Assembly: GCA_029204225.1 (NCBI GenBank)
Contig: CM055104.1
Coordinates: 41,829,187-41,893,186, forward strand
DNA: 64,000 bases
Direction of reading: 5' to 3'
Source of the DNA: Diphasiastrum complanatum
Taxonomy: Eukaryota > Streptophyta > Lycopodiopsida > Lycopodiales > Lycopodiaceae
Shown: one piece after another, positions 11,057 through 22,159 of the stretch
Numbering within the stretch: position 1 is the stretch's first letter
Layout of the letters: every line of letters begins with the position of its first letter
The notes under the pieces: model-generated
Told to the model about the DNA's origin: nothing
Database searches by the model: none
The model's input: only the letters and a program-made list of their open reading frames with translations
Position numbers and translations under genes: made by a program

Positions 11057-11206
11057 GAGAACGTGCATTCCATCGGAGAGAGGAGAGAGAACGTGCATTC
11101 CACCGGAGAGAGGAGAGATAAGGTGCATTCCACCGAAGAGAGGAGAGAGAAAGTGAATTCCATCAGAGAGAGGAGAGAGAATGACAGATTCCTAGGAGAG
11201 AGAAAA
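11057..11206. repeat. 30-bp minisatellite, about five units
   Basis: The unit is GAGAACGTGCATTCCACCGG followed by AGAGAGGAGA. Four good copies and a fifth decayed one follow each other. Because 30 is a multiple of three, one frame encodes a ten-residue repeat (HSTGERRENV-like). Confidence 0.9.
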
Positions 11207-11446
11207 TTGGATGGACATTATGCTCCTGAAGGTGGTCCCAAAATACAAAGGACACCTGAGCACAAGGCATTACGTTGAAGACAAATTTAGATCACAATCA
11301 GCAAAGGATGCACTACAATATGGGACGCAAGTTTTATTCCCTGAATGTAGCAATGCCTCGTGTCGTTAATAGAAACACTTACAAAAGGCTCTAACATATT
11401 CAACGTTCATTGAAGAAATTCAAAACTTATTGTTATGGCCCATAGT
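11207..11446. other. No recognisable feature
   Basis: AT-rich single-copy-looking sequence between the minisatellite and the right inverted repeat. Confidence 0.25.
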
Positions 11447-11685
11447 GTGCTCTGGTCTCAATAGCAAACTCACTCGATGAATATAAGGACTTTTAAGCTC
11501 AATATCAAAGCTGTAATCTATGGTGCCATGGATGAATATAAGGACTTTTAAGAGTTCAATATTAAAGGTGTAACCTATGGTGCCATGGAAAATAAAATGA
11601 TAACATACTAGGTAATGGTCATTGGGAGGGTCATCATCACATCATGTAATCGAGGACCCAAGCAGAGAATGGTGTTAGCCACGAG

Positions 11686-11688
<3 letters not shown>
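11447..11688 (-). repeat. Right copy of ~270-bp inverted repeat pair
   Basis: Reverse complement of 8418-8690, with the same two internal sub-units. Its outer end (CACGAGCTT) runs into (CT)n at 11,689, mirroring the left copy. Confidence 0.75.

Positions 11689-11742
<54 letters not shown>
11689..11742. repeat. (CT)n microsatellite
   Basis: 54 bp of CT followed by a short GT run. Confidence 0.97.
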
Positions 11743-11753
<11 letters not shown>

Positions 11754-12169
11754 CTAGTCCCACAGTCATTGGGCTACTACTCAAATCCACACCAACAACA
11801 ACATTGAAAAGGCAAGCCACGCCACCGCTAATCCAAACATCCACCACGTTGTATGCGTGCATTACAACAGCTCCCATCGATGTTTCCCCTTCACATCTCT
11901 CTCTCTCTCTCTCTCCCCCAACTTCTCTTCTAGAAATTTCTAAGAGCACATGTTCTCTTTCTAAAATCAACATGTTTGCCCTTCAACCCCACTTTGACTG
12001 CCTTTCAACTGCCCATCAAAGACGTTTTAGGGCAAAAGTGGACCAATGAAAATCTCTAAACCACGTTTTCTCCACAACAACCTCTCTTGCGCGCTAGCCT
12101 CCCTCGCGCTTCTAGCGATGGATGCCGACTAATCAACCAGCGCCGACAGCAACGCTGCTGCTGGGCACC

Positions 12170-12290
12170 CCTGCCTCGATGATGGATGCTGCAACTCCTT
12201 GTTGCTAACTGCCGCTACTGATCCACCCCTACCTTGATGATGGATGTTGCAGCTCCTTGCTGCTGACTGCCGCTACTGATCTACCCATCG
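12170..12290. repeat. Tandem ~60-bp duplication
   Basis: Two units, each carrying GATGATGGATG(C/T)TGCA(A/G)CTCC and CTGCCGCTACTGAT, follow each other in a GC-rich stretch. Confidence 0.7.
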
Positions 12291-12328
12291 AATGTTGACT
12301 GCCACTACTTCTATCCAGCGAGTCTAGG

Positions 12329-12664
12329 TTGATCGCTAAGAATAAGAAGAACTCACTTACCTCTACTTCCGCAGCTCCAGATGCAGCAGGTGGAACAATG
12401 GTGCATGTTGCTAATGCTACCGATCCTACTACTGCACTTGTCACAGATCTCTACTCTGTCTCTCCTCAACCTAATGCATTCGCTGCTCTAACAGTCGAAA
12501 CACCTGCCCCAACTCTAGGATGGGAATATGGCTTTTGCCTACGGGAGATAACAATCATTCAGACGACTGTTGCTCAGCTTCAAGAACATGTCAAAAAGCT
12601 GCGAGAAATCCCAAAAAAATTAAAAACTTTTCAAAAAATGGCAAGAATTAGATTCAGACCATAG
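12329..12664 (+). pseudogene. Short ORF with basic start and coiled coil; possible LINE ORF1 relic
   Basis: 111 codons: a basic start (AKNKKNS), a Ser/Thr/Ala/Pro-rich middle and a short coiled coil (QTTVAQLQEHVKKLREI). The layout, and the GC-rich repeats before it, recall the ORF1 at 52,948. I see no RNA-binding domain after it, and the following ~450 bp reads as broken coding-like sequence. This assignment is an inference from architecture only. Confidence 0.25.
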
Positions 12665-14649
12665 TGAAGATATTCCTTATATGTCTCAATCACTCAAACT
12701 TGTTCTGTGTGAAGATGACACAATGATTTAGTAGTATACCCAAGCTGAACCAATTTTTTAGTTGCTTGACTTTCAAATTCCTCCATGGAAAGGCCACCAG
12801 AGCCTCTATCTATGTACCAAGCCTATGAAAATTTTGATAAGAAATAGTTGACATTTCGAATTAATCTCCAAATTTTTAGTCATTTGTCTATTTGGCTGGC
12901 AGCAACCTCACCACCTTTGGCTTCCCTAGTGGCCACCATAAAGAGAAACCAGTCAAGCTGACCAACATGATGCAGCAGCCATACGCCAGCTTCCCTGACA
13001 CCACTATCGACAAATGGAAAAACAAGAATGGCATCCTCCTGGTGTTGTAAAGTTACCTTTACAAGCTTTACTTCCGGTGCCACCGGCGCCAGCAACACCC
13101 CGGCGTCGGCGCCTCTCCCGGCGCCACTGTGACCAGAATCCAGCCGACGTCAAGTTCCTATGGCTGAAAATCTTTGATCGGTTCTAGCGTAGAGAGCTCA
13201 GATCGATGTGCAATTACCTCACACGATCTAGGCATGATTAAAGGAAGCCTGGGGATCAATAAATTCTAGAGAGAGAAAATGACTTTCTAGAGAGAGAAAA
13301 TGTGCTTTACCAGCCTGGGTAGAGTACTTGGTATGAGGGGAGGTGACGAATCCCACCAATACTATAGGGGAGTGCGGGTTGCGACTCAGGGCGAGCTCCA
13401 ACCAAGTCTCAGCCTCCCTTGCTGGAATGTTGTCCTGGCACTCACCTTGGCATGCCAGCGTCCCGGAGACTAGGGTCGGTCACACACTTGAAATGTAACC
13501 TTCTTAGATTTATCAATAAAGTGGGATTTTCCTCAAACTGACTCTGATTACCTTCTGGGTTTCAATGTTCGGTAAAAGCGCCAGTTGTAAGGCTGCTTCA
13601 AACTTTTTGATTTGGCACATAGCTGAGGGTCGTATCCCGGGACGCCAGCGGTATGTCGTCGGGACTGTTCAGTCCGTGGCGCCAGCGGTATGCTGTCGGG
13701 ACCATTTGGTCCGGGAACTGGTTGTCTCCATATCTGTCACGGCTTGTGGTTCTGAGTGTTCTTTGCGTGAACGTGAATGGGTTAAGCTCTTGGGGAACGG
13801 GCTCTAACCTGTCAGCTGAGTTGGATGGCTTGCTTGGGTGGAAGTTACCTATTTATGGTTGTCCAGTCTGGCATGGTGCCAGGTTGGCTTCTAGCGCTCG
13901 TGACGAAGCTTTCAGTTGGTTAAGTCTGATGTAAGTCAGTGTTTGGAATGGATGTTACTCGTTTGTAACGAAGCTTCGAGTTGGTTAAGTCTGATGTATG
14001 TCGGGTGGCTTGCTTGGAGGGAAGTCACACATCGGGACTCCCGATCTGGCATGGCGCCAGATTGGATCTCAATGTTGGTTTCTGAACTTCCAATTGGTTG
14101 AGTTTGATCGTTGTTGGCGAGTTGGCTGCTTGTATGTCAAGTGGGTTTGGATGGCAAGAGTTGAAGGCCGAGAAGCTAAGTCGTGGTTCCTGGCTCCCTT
14201 TGGGATGCCTGCGCTACACCTGGAGGCCATCAAGTGCAAGGAATTGGGAGCTGCGTGTGCTTATCTTACGAAGTACACTTATACACGAAAGGCACATCTA
14301 TTGAGGATCCCCCTCCAGATTTTTGTCATTCTGGGAGACATGTACAATTAGGCTGAGTTCATCTCCAGACAACTTATTACTGCCTTACAAAAGAGAGCCC
14401 CAGTTACCTCTTTGGGCTATATTTTCTTTGATTTGGCTCGAAGTCAATCCTCCATTGACTCGAAGTCAATCCTCCATTGATTTAGCTCCAAGGGATGCTG
14501 CTGCTAGCCGAGGCTATACACCATCAATAACTTTAGCTACACCTTCCCACCAGACTGTTATACTTTCGGAGTGCCGAGTCAAGAAATGACATGATCGGCC
14601 ATCACAACTTGCTGATACCACACCACCATCGAAGAATATACGAAATAAG
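12665..14649. other. Probable non-coding LTR/leader sequence with internal tandem duplications
   Basis: No sustained gene. GGGACGCCAGCGGTATG-type units repeat at 13,638 and 13,678, and AAGCTTCGAGTTGGTTAAGTC-type units repeat at about 13,905 and 13,970. An AATAAAG signal occurs at 13,516. Composition and repeats fit the LTR and leader of a retroelement whose coding part starts at 14,650, but no LTR pair was found. Confidence 0.3.
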
Positions 14650-15880
14650 ATGACCGCCTGCAGACCACCTCCAGAATACGAGATGGAGTTTGATAGCCCA
14701 CAACCATCAAAGACAATGAAGCTGACTTCTAGGAAGCAGAAGAAGACAAAGATGGCCAGCTATGAATATGTTCCCTCCAACAGTGAAGCCGATGAACATG
14801 AAGAGGAAGGTAGCCTCCAGATGAGACGTACCCGACAAACATTACTTGTTGTCTCCTCACCTCAACTCCAGCTCAGGGACACCCATCAAACACCGGTGCA
14901 ATCACCAGCAAGAAGCACCAAATCCCAATCTCCATCAGGATCCTTTCATGCTATTACCTCACCCCCTCGTGTCCAGCAGACACAGACAACAATTTCAAGA
15001 GTGGGAGAAAGAGAGCCGCCTACAACTACACACGTAGAGACAATTGTAGCTGATTTCACTCAAGATGACAAAGTAGAAGAAACAAGAGGAGCTGAACCTG
15101 ATCAAGAAATGGCACAAGATCAAGCAGCTCAAGTAATAGTCGAAGTCCAGGAAAGCCCAAAGGCTAAAGAAGGCTGAAGACCCTCCTGTTCTGAAGCAAG
15201 ACGGCTTCATCGATGTAGACACTCTTGAATACTTCGATAAAGGTGATCTTGTAGATGAGGAGGTGGAGATAGTTCCATAGTCCGTTGCACCAGTCTCACC
15301 ACTAACCCTCACTTCCACCTCCATTGCCACCACCCCCATTGTTAATACCACCTTCCTACTCTTCCAGCCTATGATAGTTTGTCTGAGAAAGCCAGGGAGA
15401 CCTTGAAGTGGCATATTGAGACCTCATACCATCTACATTGGTTGGTGCATCAACTAGCATACAACATACAGATGAGTTCAGAATGGCAAAGCAAGACCTG
15501 CAGCTAAAAGATGTGGAGTTGTTGACAATTGTCTAGTCAGTACATGCAGATGATCGAGAAGTGGTATGGAAATAAGTTCATACCTAGAATGAAGCTGTAC
15601 ATGGGTCCTATTCTGTTGGGCACAAAAACAAGGTTTACCACATTTGAAGCCATCAAAGGAAGGTAGGCTACGAGAATGCTCTTGATAAAAGAAGAGATGA
15701 AAAGGACAAGCAAGAGACTCTCAGCTATACAGGGCTATTCTGAGAAGCTACTTTGAAGTTTTACCAAGATACACGACAACGAAGCTAATAAGTTCTTGAT
15801 TTTACATATGCAAATGCTGATCTATGCCTTTCCAAGAACCATACGTCAAAGCTGAAGCAATGTAGTGGGACCTGCAATAC
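14650..15880 (+). pseudogene. Decayed hydrophilic retroelement-like ORF
   Basis: A frame of 175 codons begins at 14,650. It has acidic and Lys-rich segments, then Ser/Pro/Gln-rich linkers. With frameshifts and stops, coding-like sequence continues to about 15,880 (SLSEKARETLKWHIETS; later KWYGNKF and MKLYMGPILLG). I do not recognise a domain. Length, charge and decay fit a gag-like or accessory retroelement protein. Confidence 0.3.
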
Positions 15881-16930
15881 TATAGGGGAAGATAATGTTA
15901 GCTGATGCCATGCCCCGAGGTGTCAATGCAGAACCTCTCCACTCAAAAGGGCTTCTAGCAGAGATGAAGTTGAGAGCCGAATTATTAGTTCTAGGCTAAA
16001 ATGTATAGTTGTGAGCTCCATGGTAATTCCCGAAAGATGGATAGCCATGTGGGAGCTACCAATTTAGACTATCTCAACTTAAGTTATGTTTTTTAATAAA
16101 GAGGCCTCCTATTATCAAGTAAGAGGTGGAACCCAAATCTTTAAAAATTAGGATTGACTTAGTTGTAAGAGGTGGAATCCAGAATATGATAAAATTGGAT
16201 TCACCAGCTCGTGGGTATAGATAGAGGCCTCCTCCACGAGTTTCAAATCATGTGATATTGTATTGAAATGTCGTTGCATTGAAATTTTAATATCTCTCCA
16301 TTGCATTTTCATCTATGCTCCATTTTCATGCATTAAGTTTGGATACTGATGTATGAATTTGTTTTGTTGCCGATTCTTCCTTTTCAAAGTTTGGTTTTGT
16401 GATTAAATTCAGGTAGATGTGTAGGGCCTTGTGGTAGATCATAATCATTCTGATATAATGCTGCTTGGTGTTCGACTCCCTGAGGAGTTTTTGTTACAAG
16501 TGTTGAGTGATAGTTGTAACAAGCACATTGTTTCAGTATAGGTGTTGTGTTGTTGAATCTATTGATTTCAGGAGGATTAAGTTTCGATCTCATTTCCTGT
16601 TCTTCTTAGTTTAGATTTGTAATAATCTACAATCTGTAAGCATCAAAGAAAGAACCAAAACATACTATAGAACGTAGGCATGCGAAATAGATCCAGATTA
16701 AGTTGAGCATCCATTATCAGTAGGATCGAGATCAAGTCGTTGATGTACTAAGTGACAGGCGGGGTATCACCATTGCATCATCATTATACTACAAACTATA
16801 GAAGTCAAGAAGCAAAGTAGACCCTGTCGGCTGTAAGCTGACTGGAATCTGTTAGATTGTCAGTAGGAAGAGAGTTAGGAAGATTCTGAGCAAATAGAGA
16901 TAAAACAGCAAACACACTTTGCCATTTTGG
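15881..16930. other. No gene; two GTAAGAGGTGGAA repeats
   Basis: AT-rich. GTAAGAGGTGGAA(C/T)CCA occurs twice about 45 bp apart near 16,120 and 16,165. The stretch is possibly LTR-like (an AATAAAG lies at about 16,098) but without defined ends. Confidence 0.3.
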
Positions 16931-17120
16931 AAATCTTCGCCGAGCACCTTACAATCATTATCAACCTTCGCCGATCTGACAAATGGATTCAGAATGCCAA
17001 AATTAGGTTGGCATAGGTTCAGATCCTGAAAATTTTTCTTATCTACAATATCTAGTAGGCGAAGGATATTCTTAGGCGAATGTTAGTCCTTCACTAGTTC
17101 TTAAGGACCTTCGTCAAATC
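16931..17120. repeat. GCGAAGG-type motif cluster upstream of copy-B ORF
   Basis: Contains CTTCGCCGAGC, CCTTCGCCGATC, GGCGAAGGAT, GGCGAATG and CCTTCGTC within 190 bp. The cluster ends about 130 bp before a TATA box, as in copies A and C. Confidence 0.45.
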
Positions 17121-17247
17121 AGTTCAGATCTTAACCTTCACTGAGATTTTTGAAAATTATTTTCATAGTAATAAACATGCCTGCAAATTTTTGTCCAGAA
17201 CTGAGTAGCCAAACTAGTACTTTGTCTAATGGACCCTCCAAATTCAC

Positions 17248-17280
17248 CTATAAAAGGGCTGAATTCGATTTCATTTCTCA
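17248..17280 (+). promoter_or_regulatory. TATA box and start region of copy-B ORF
   Basis: CTATAAAAGGGCTGAATTCG is followed by CGATTTCATTTCTCAC (17,266 on). The first part matches copy A, and CGATTTCATTT is identical to copy C at 34,118. Confidence 0.55.
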
Positions 17281-17396
17281 CTTGTGCTAGTGAAGCTCTT
17301 GCCAAATTTTCTAGCGACCAGAACTTTTTAAAACTTCTTTCTAACCTTCTGATACACTCTTGCACTCCTATTCTCAATTTCTGACTACTCTCATCA

Positions 17397-18426
17397 TGTC
17401 TTCTACAGATATGTCTTAGTCTCCTAAGTATGTCATTCATCATGATGTTCAGACCAAGATGGACATCATGATACTTCCTAGCACAACCATGGTGGCTCAA
17501 TGGATGAACCTTGCTGAGCCTCGGCTCACCGCAATGGGAATCCACGAGCATGTGTTTTTGGAAAAAAAATTAATATGGATTTTATCACTTTTGCCTTTAG
17601 CACCTGGGCCGAGGAAAAATCTAAGTTTTATATCAATTACCAGGAGGGTATCCAGAAGGTGCGTGTCATTGAAGCCGCCCTTGAAGCCATAGGATTATCA
17701 TCTGGCACTCACTCCTCACCCAACCATAAACATGCCAAAAATGTCATTAAGCCTTTTATTGACACGACCATTGACCTATACAGGACTAATGATGGCTATC
17801 TCCTAGAGTCTATCCTAGATCCCACCATCCATGAGGCTGCGTAGCTTCTAAACAATTTCCGAATGGTTGGCAACCTCAGGAAAGAGCGCATTTCCTCACA
17901 AATCCTGTACCGCATCGTTGACTCAAACTATAAGCTTGACAAGAACACTTTGGAGCCATACAACTAGCTCAAAACGGTATTTGGTGAACTAAAGAGAGCC
18001 ATCAAGAGTAATACCAAGCAACAATTTACTGCTGGTGCTCTTTTGTCCACCATCTCCACTTTTTACCTTGTGAACAAAATCCATGGGTTTGACCCTGATT
18101 CAGTCCTATCTATCTATGAAGATGTCGAACCTGCCGAATCTTCTAGACAAGTATCTAGTCTTCGATGGGTATGCAGCGAGATCATAATTCTTGACTTGCC
18201 TTCCAAGCCACGTAGCCGCACTAGGCAACCACAGTCAGCTGCGCTACCACCCCCTTCTGCCACTCACTCTGCACTTCCTATTCCCCAGTACACTGATGCT
18301 TACCTCGCCTCCACTTCCTCACAAGGTCAGTCTGATTGCCTTCCAACCTTGGCTTTTGATCCAAATATTCTGATGGCGTCTGACACTATGCAAGATCAGC
18401 TGCCATTGGCCGGATTATACTATTGA
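17397..18426 (+). pseudogene. Retroelement-associated non-pol ORF, copy B
   Basis: Starts at ATG 17,397. After TAG codons at 17,417 and 17,842 and a frameshift near 17,570, it aligns by eye with copy A. The shared pattern is TW....K..F...Y..G..KVR.......IG...........AK..KPF, then TNDGYL..+I..P.I.EAA.LLNNF.....+RK.RI.S. A third TAG is at 17,965. A Ser/Pro-rich linker follows (18,200-18,420). No coiled coil is left; the copy ends close to a purine tract and LTR-like TG at 18,651-18,666. Stops and frameshift show it is dead. The function is unknown. Confidence 0.55.
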
Positions 18427-18650
18427 GCTACGATGCTGGCCGGATTGTGAGAATCAAGATTCACAACTTGGGACAATGTCCAAATGGCTTTCAGACGCAA
18501 ATAGGTGCTTTCTACAACACAAAGGATTTCAACACAGAGCGCTTGGTTTTTATGGAAAAGGTTCAATACCATCTCATCAAGGTACGATGCGAGGCCAACC
18601 AGAGCCCGAAGTGAATAATGTCACGAGGTGTCATGGGACTGCCACCAATT

Positions 18651-18880
18651 TTGGTGGGGGATATTGTTGGAGGGTTTGCAGATCTCGAGGCAATCCTAAC
18701 CCTAGTTTATAAGTGTGAGGGATTTGGCACCCTGCATGTGTAAGTTCAACCCGATGATTACATAGTTATGTGATCAGTTACAAGTTAATAAAAGGATTTT
18801 AGACCTTCTTGCGGGACTTTTAATGTCGTCAGGCCTTCAAGTTAGTGAATAAAGTTGGGTTCCTCACCACAACTGCTTTA
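18651..18880 (+). repeat. Possible polypurine tract and short 3' LTR
   Basis: TTGGTGGGGGATAT immediately precedes TGTTGGAGGG, the usual look of a polypurine tract and LTR start. A GAATAAAG polyadenylation-like signal follows at about 18,848, and CACCACA near 18,877 could be the end. No matching 5' LTR was found. Confidence 0.3.
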
Positions 18881-18953
18881 AAATTCAAATTCAAATTGGT
18901 TCCCTCCATTTTTTGGGATTGAGGTTAGAATTCGCTAAATAAATTTTTTTTTT

Positions 18954-19110
18954 GCAGCCTCCAAAGGTAGCACGCCGGCGTGCTCGGGAAACCGCCTGAA
19001 AAAAAAAAGGGCGGTCTCCCAAGCACGCCAGCATGCTAGGTTTGGAGGCTACAATTTTTTTTTTGTGGTCTCGCTGTGCACGTCGGTGTGCTAGGTTTGG
19101 AGGCTACAAA
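18954..19110. repeat. GC-rich foldback element with duplicated half
   Basis: Left arm 18,954-18,996 and right arm 19,009-19,053 are imperfect reverse complements around an A-rich loop. Inside the left arm GCACGCCGGCGTGC is a perfect palindrome. A further right-half copy (TGTGCTAGGTTTGGAGGCTAC) sits at 19,084-19,107. T runs border the units. Confidence 0.75.
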
Positions 19111-20097
19111 TTTTTTTTTCTCATTTCATATAGCACATGAGATGGAACTTCAGAATTCTCTGCGAAGGTTCTTGGCCACTAGAACTGAAAATTTAGGTGT
19201 TTGTGAGGGTTCTGCTATCTTTAAGAGCTGCAAAAAAAAATTTAGTTGTTTTACTTAGCATGTTGTTGTGGGGCTATTTCCTACCCTATCCTCAACCCAA
19301 GATCCAAGCACACAAGCATCAAGGAGACGAGGTTAGATGTCACATGGAGGTTCGATCCCATGAGAGCAATAGCATAGATCAGAATCCAGCATGCATTGAT
19401 GATGCAAAATCAACACTAAGAATCATAACACTAGCATTAACCCTACAACCATTAACACTACACCACACTGATGGAGACTCACTCTTTTCTCTCTCCCTTT
19501 CTCTCTCTCAAAAAGCATAAGAATAAGCAAATTCAATAATATTCAAATCCAATAATTAGCAACCATAAAGAAAACATGAGAGATGGAGGAAAAGAGATAG
19601 AGAGCAAGGACATTCCACATCCACTTCATAAGAGGGCCAACCTGCTTGTCTTAGAAATGAAATCGAAACATGTTTTACAAACTCGAGTTTGCATCTATTT
19701 ATCCTTTGTGACATTTTTAACTATGTACCAAGCCATATTCTCAATAATAAACATTGAAGTAGTAAGTGTAAAAAAGGTAGCACACCATGTGGTATCTTTT
19801 TGTTGAATCATGGCAAAAAAGAAACTCGCAAAATGCCAAGGCCCTTGGGTAGTTGATTACTCCAGTGTACAAGGTTATTAGTTATGCCTCGTCATTCCGA
19901 ACTTGGCTGGTAATGTAATTAATGATCTTATGAGAGCCCATACCTATAATTGGACATAGGAGCACTTGCATGGGGTAAGCTCCTATGTTTTCCAGCATTT
20001 TTCACCTCTTTTCTACCCTTGGGTATAATGTTTGCGCCAAGCCTCGCATTTTAGGTCCACCTTATGTCTACCGCTTTTTACGTATTCTAATAGGATT
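19111..20097. other. No gene; GCGAAGGTTCT motifs at 19,160-19,225
   Basis: CTGCGAAGGTTCTTGG and GTGAGGGTTCTGC recall the clusters before the ORF copies. A short CT-rich patch lies at 19,490-19,515. Otherwise no sustained coding sequence. Confidence 0.3.
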
Positions 20098-21275
20098 TTT
20101 TGGCTTGCAAGAGATACTATGTCGAAGACAAATCAAAGGGTGGATGATTGCAGGATGTGCAAGTTGCCTACAATAGAAGATACATCCACTAGAAGTGATT
20201 GCCTTAAACTTGATGATTCGCCTCTCAAGTTAGGCTGGACAACTTTCAAGAATCACATCAAAGAAGACTCTGATGTGGTTTATAAGGTTGAGATAATACC
20301 CTACGCAGAATTTGATGTCCTTGATGTAGAAATGTTAAAGTCTGAAAGCCCGATCACCCTACTTTAACTAAAAAAAAGGAGGGTCACTTGTTTATGTTAC
20401 ACAAATCAACCTAAAGCATGGAAGGAACATTGCGGCTCCTATCTTTTCTTCTACCTTCAAATAGAATGTCATCAAGCAAGGGTCAAGAATGAAAATCAGG
20501 GAGCTCCTAGATACTGTGGAGCCCATAGCAATGTCGGAATATCATAAGACATATCTTATGAAGGTTCTAACAAATCTTTCAAAAGTGGAAAAGCTATCAT
20601 CTGCATTTCAGAGGATTCCATTGATCTTCAAGTTGCAATTGTTTTTCTTGGAACATGTGATTCAAACTGCGACCTCTGAATTTAGTGCCTCTTCTTCGGG
20701 GTACATTGTGAATTGATCCTCCCATCGTAAAATAGGTTACTTTGAGTAGAGTAGGGAGTTAGGACATTATATTGTTGTATTCTAGATTCAATTGCTACAT
20801 CACACTATACTAGATGCATCATCCCAAAAAAAAAATACAGGGTTTTAATTTTGCGTCTGAACACAAAACTCAACTCCAAGTGACAAAGGAGTTTTTAGTT
20901 TCAGGGCCCCCAATTCCAATATTATGACTAAAGTTTTAAAATAAGGAATATGCGATATGAGATTTTGAAATGTGTATTTTCATTCCATTGTTTCCTGAGT
21001 TTCACGAGAAAGCATGTTTTGTTTCCTAATTGTTGCCATTATAGAGCGTTTGAAGTTTTGTTTCTTAAAAGTGGCTCTACATTGAGTGATGTGCCTCTTA
21101 TTGCTAAGAAGTGATTGTGCTTTTATATGTAAATGTTTCATTGAGGTATATAGATATTGGACATCCCCTAGCACAATAATTTTCCCTTTTATGTAATGTT
21201 CAAATTTTCAGAGGTCTAATTGCCAAACATAGTCAGCGTTACAGAGTCATAGGAAGCATTAGCTATCATGCAAGT
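20098..21275 (+). repeat. Left arm of large imperfect inverted repeat
   Basis: Pairs with 22,160-23,095 in reverse complement at roughly 80-85% by eye. About 345 bp of this arm (20,145-20,487) is absent from the other. A frame around 20,490-20,620 (NENQGA.RY.GA..NV) is recognisable in both arms, so the repeat unit once carried coding sequence that I cannot name. Confidence 0.7.
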
Positions 21276-22159
21276 GTTGGGTTAGTTGCAATTACTTGAC
21301 CAATCAGATTTAAAATGTATTCAGCTCTTGGATTACCAAGCACGCACAATCATTCCATGAAATAGAGCATATATAAGCTTGTATTGGGAGATCCCCTTTT
21401 TGGCTGCAAACTTATTGTTACCAATTTTAGATTAGAGGTTGATCAACAAAAAGAAAATAAGCTAGCTTGCTAGCAATTTTCTTCATGTAAGTGAAACTTC
21501 CCTTTTGTGGTGTTGGAATAGTGAAGGAGAACATTTGTCTTTATGGTTTCCTCAATGGACAGTGGGAGGTAACCTTGCCAGTAGAGGAAGTTACATGATA
21601 AGCATAGTTTCCATGCATCGCGATTGGCGGGTCCGAATCGCTTCACGAAACGATTTAGCTGAACCAAATCGTTGCGAATCAGCGTATCACTGTTCTTTTT
21701 CTTGGTGTTTTGATCTCGAAAGAAAACTTTTTTTTTCTTAAAAAAACAAAAAAAAACGTTCATAGCAAATCATTCAGTCCCCATCAATTCAGACCGGTGC
21801 TTCACACTGATTCACTGCACAAGGAAACTATGAGATACTTGTTCTCATATAACATATATACAATGCTTACAAATTTAGGCTTGGAATGCCAGGTCACAGG
21901 TTGGACTAAGTATATACTATAAGGAAACCCTAAAAACAAATTTCTCAAATTAAGGGTTGATTGGTGAATGCCCTAATGTTTATCTGTTTATCAGATTTCG
22001 TAGCATTTATCAAGTCAACCAAGGCTGAGGTGTTAGTGTCAATGGTGCTAGATAAAAAGTAGTGTGAGTAACAACAATTGGTCACCCTAAAATCTAGCCC
22101 CCCCTACTATAAAGGCCATTCAAGAAAGAAAAACGCAAAGTAGAAAACTGAGAGGAAAC
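21276..22159. other. Loop of the large inverted repeat
   Basis: About 880 bp, AT-rich with A/T runs near 21,727-21,757. No gene recognised. Confidence 0.35.

Noticed and set aside
11057..11206. CRISPR-like array
   Set aside because: Units are contiguous without variable spacers and the genome is eukaryotic; it is a minisatellite.
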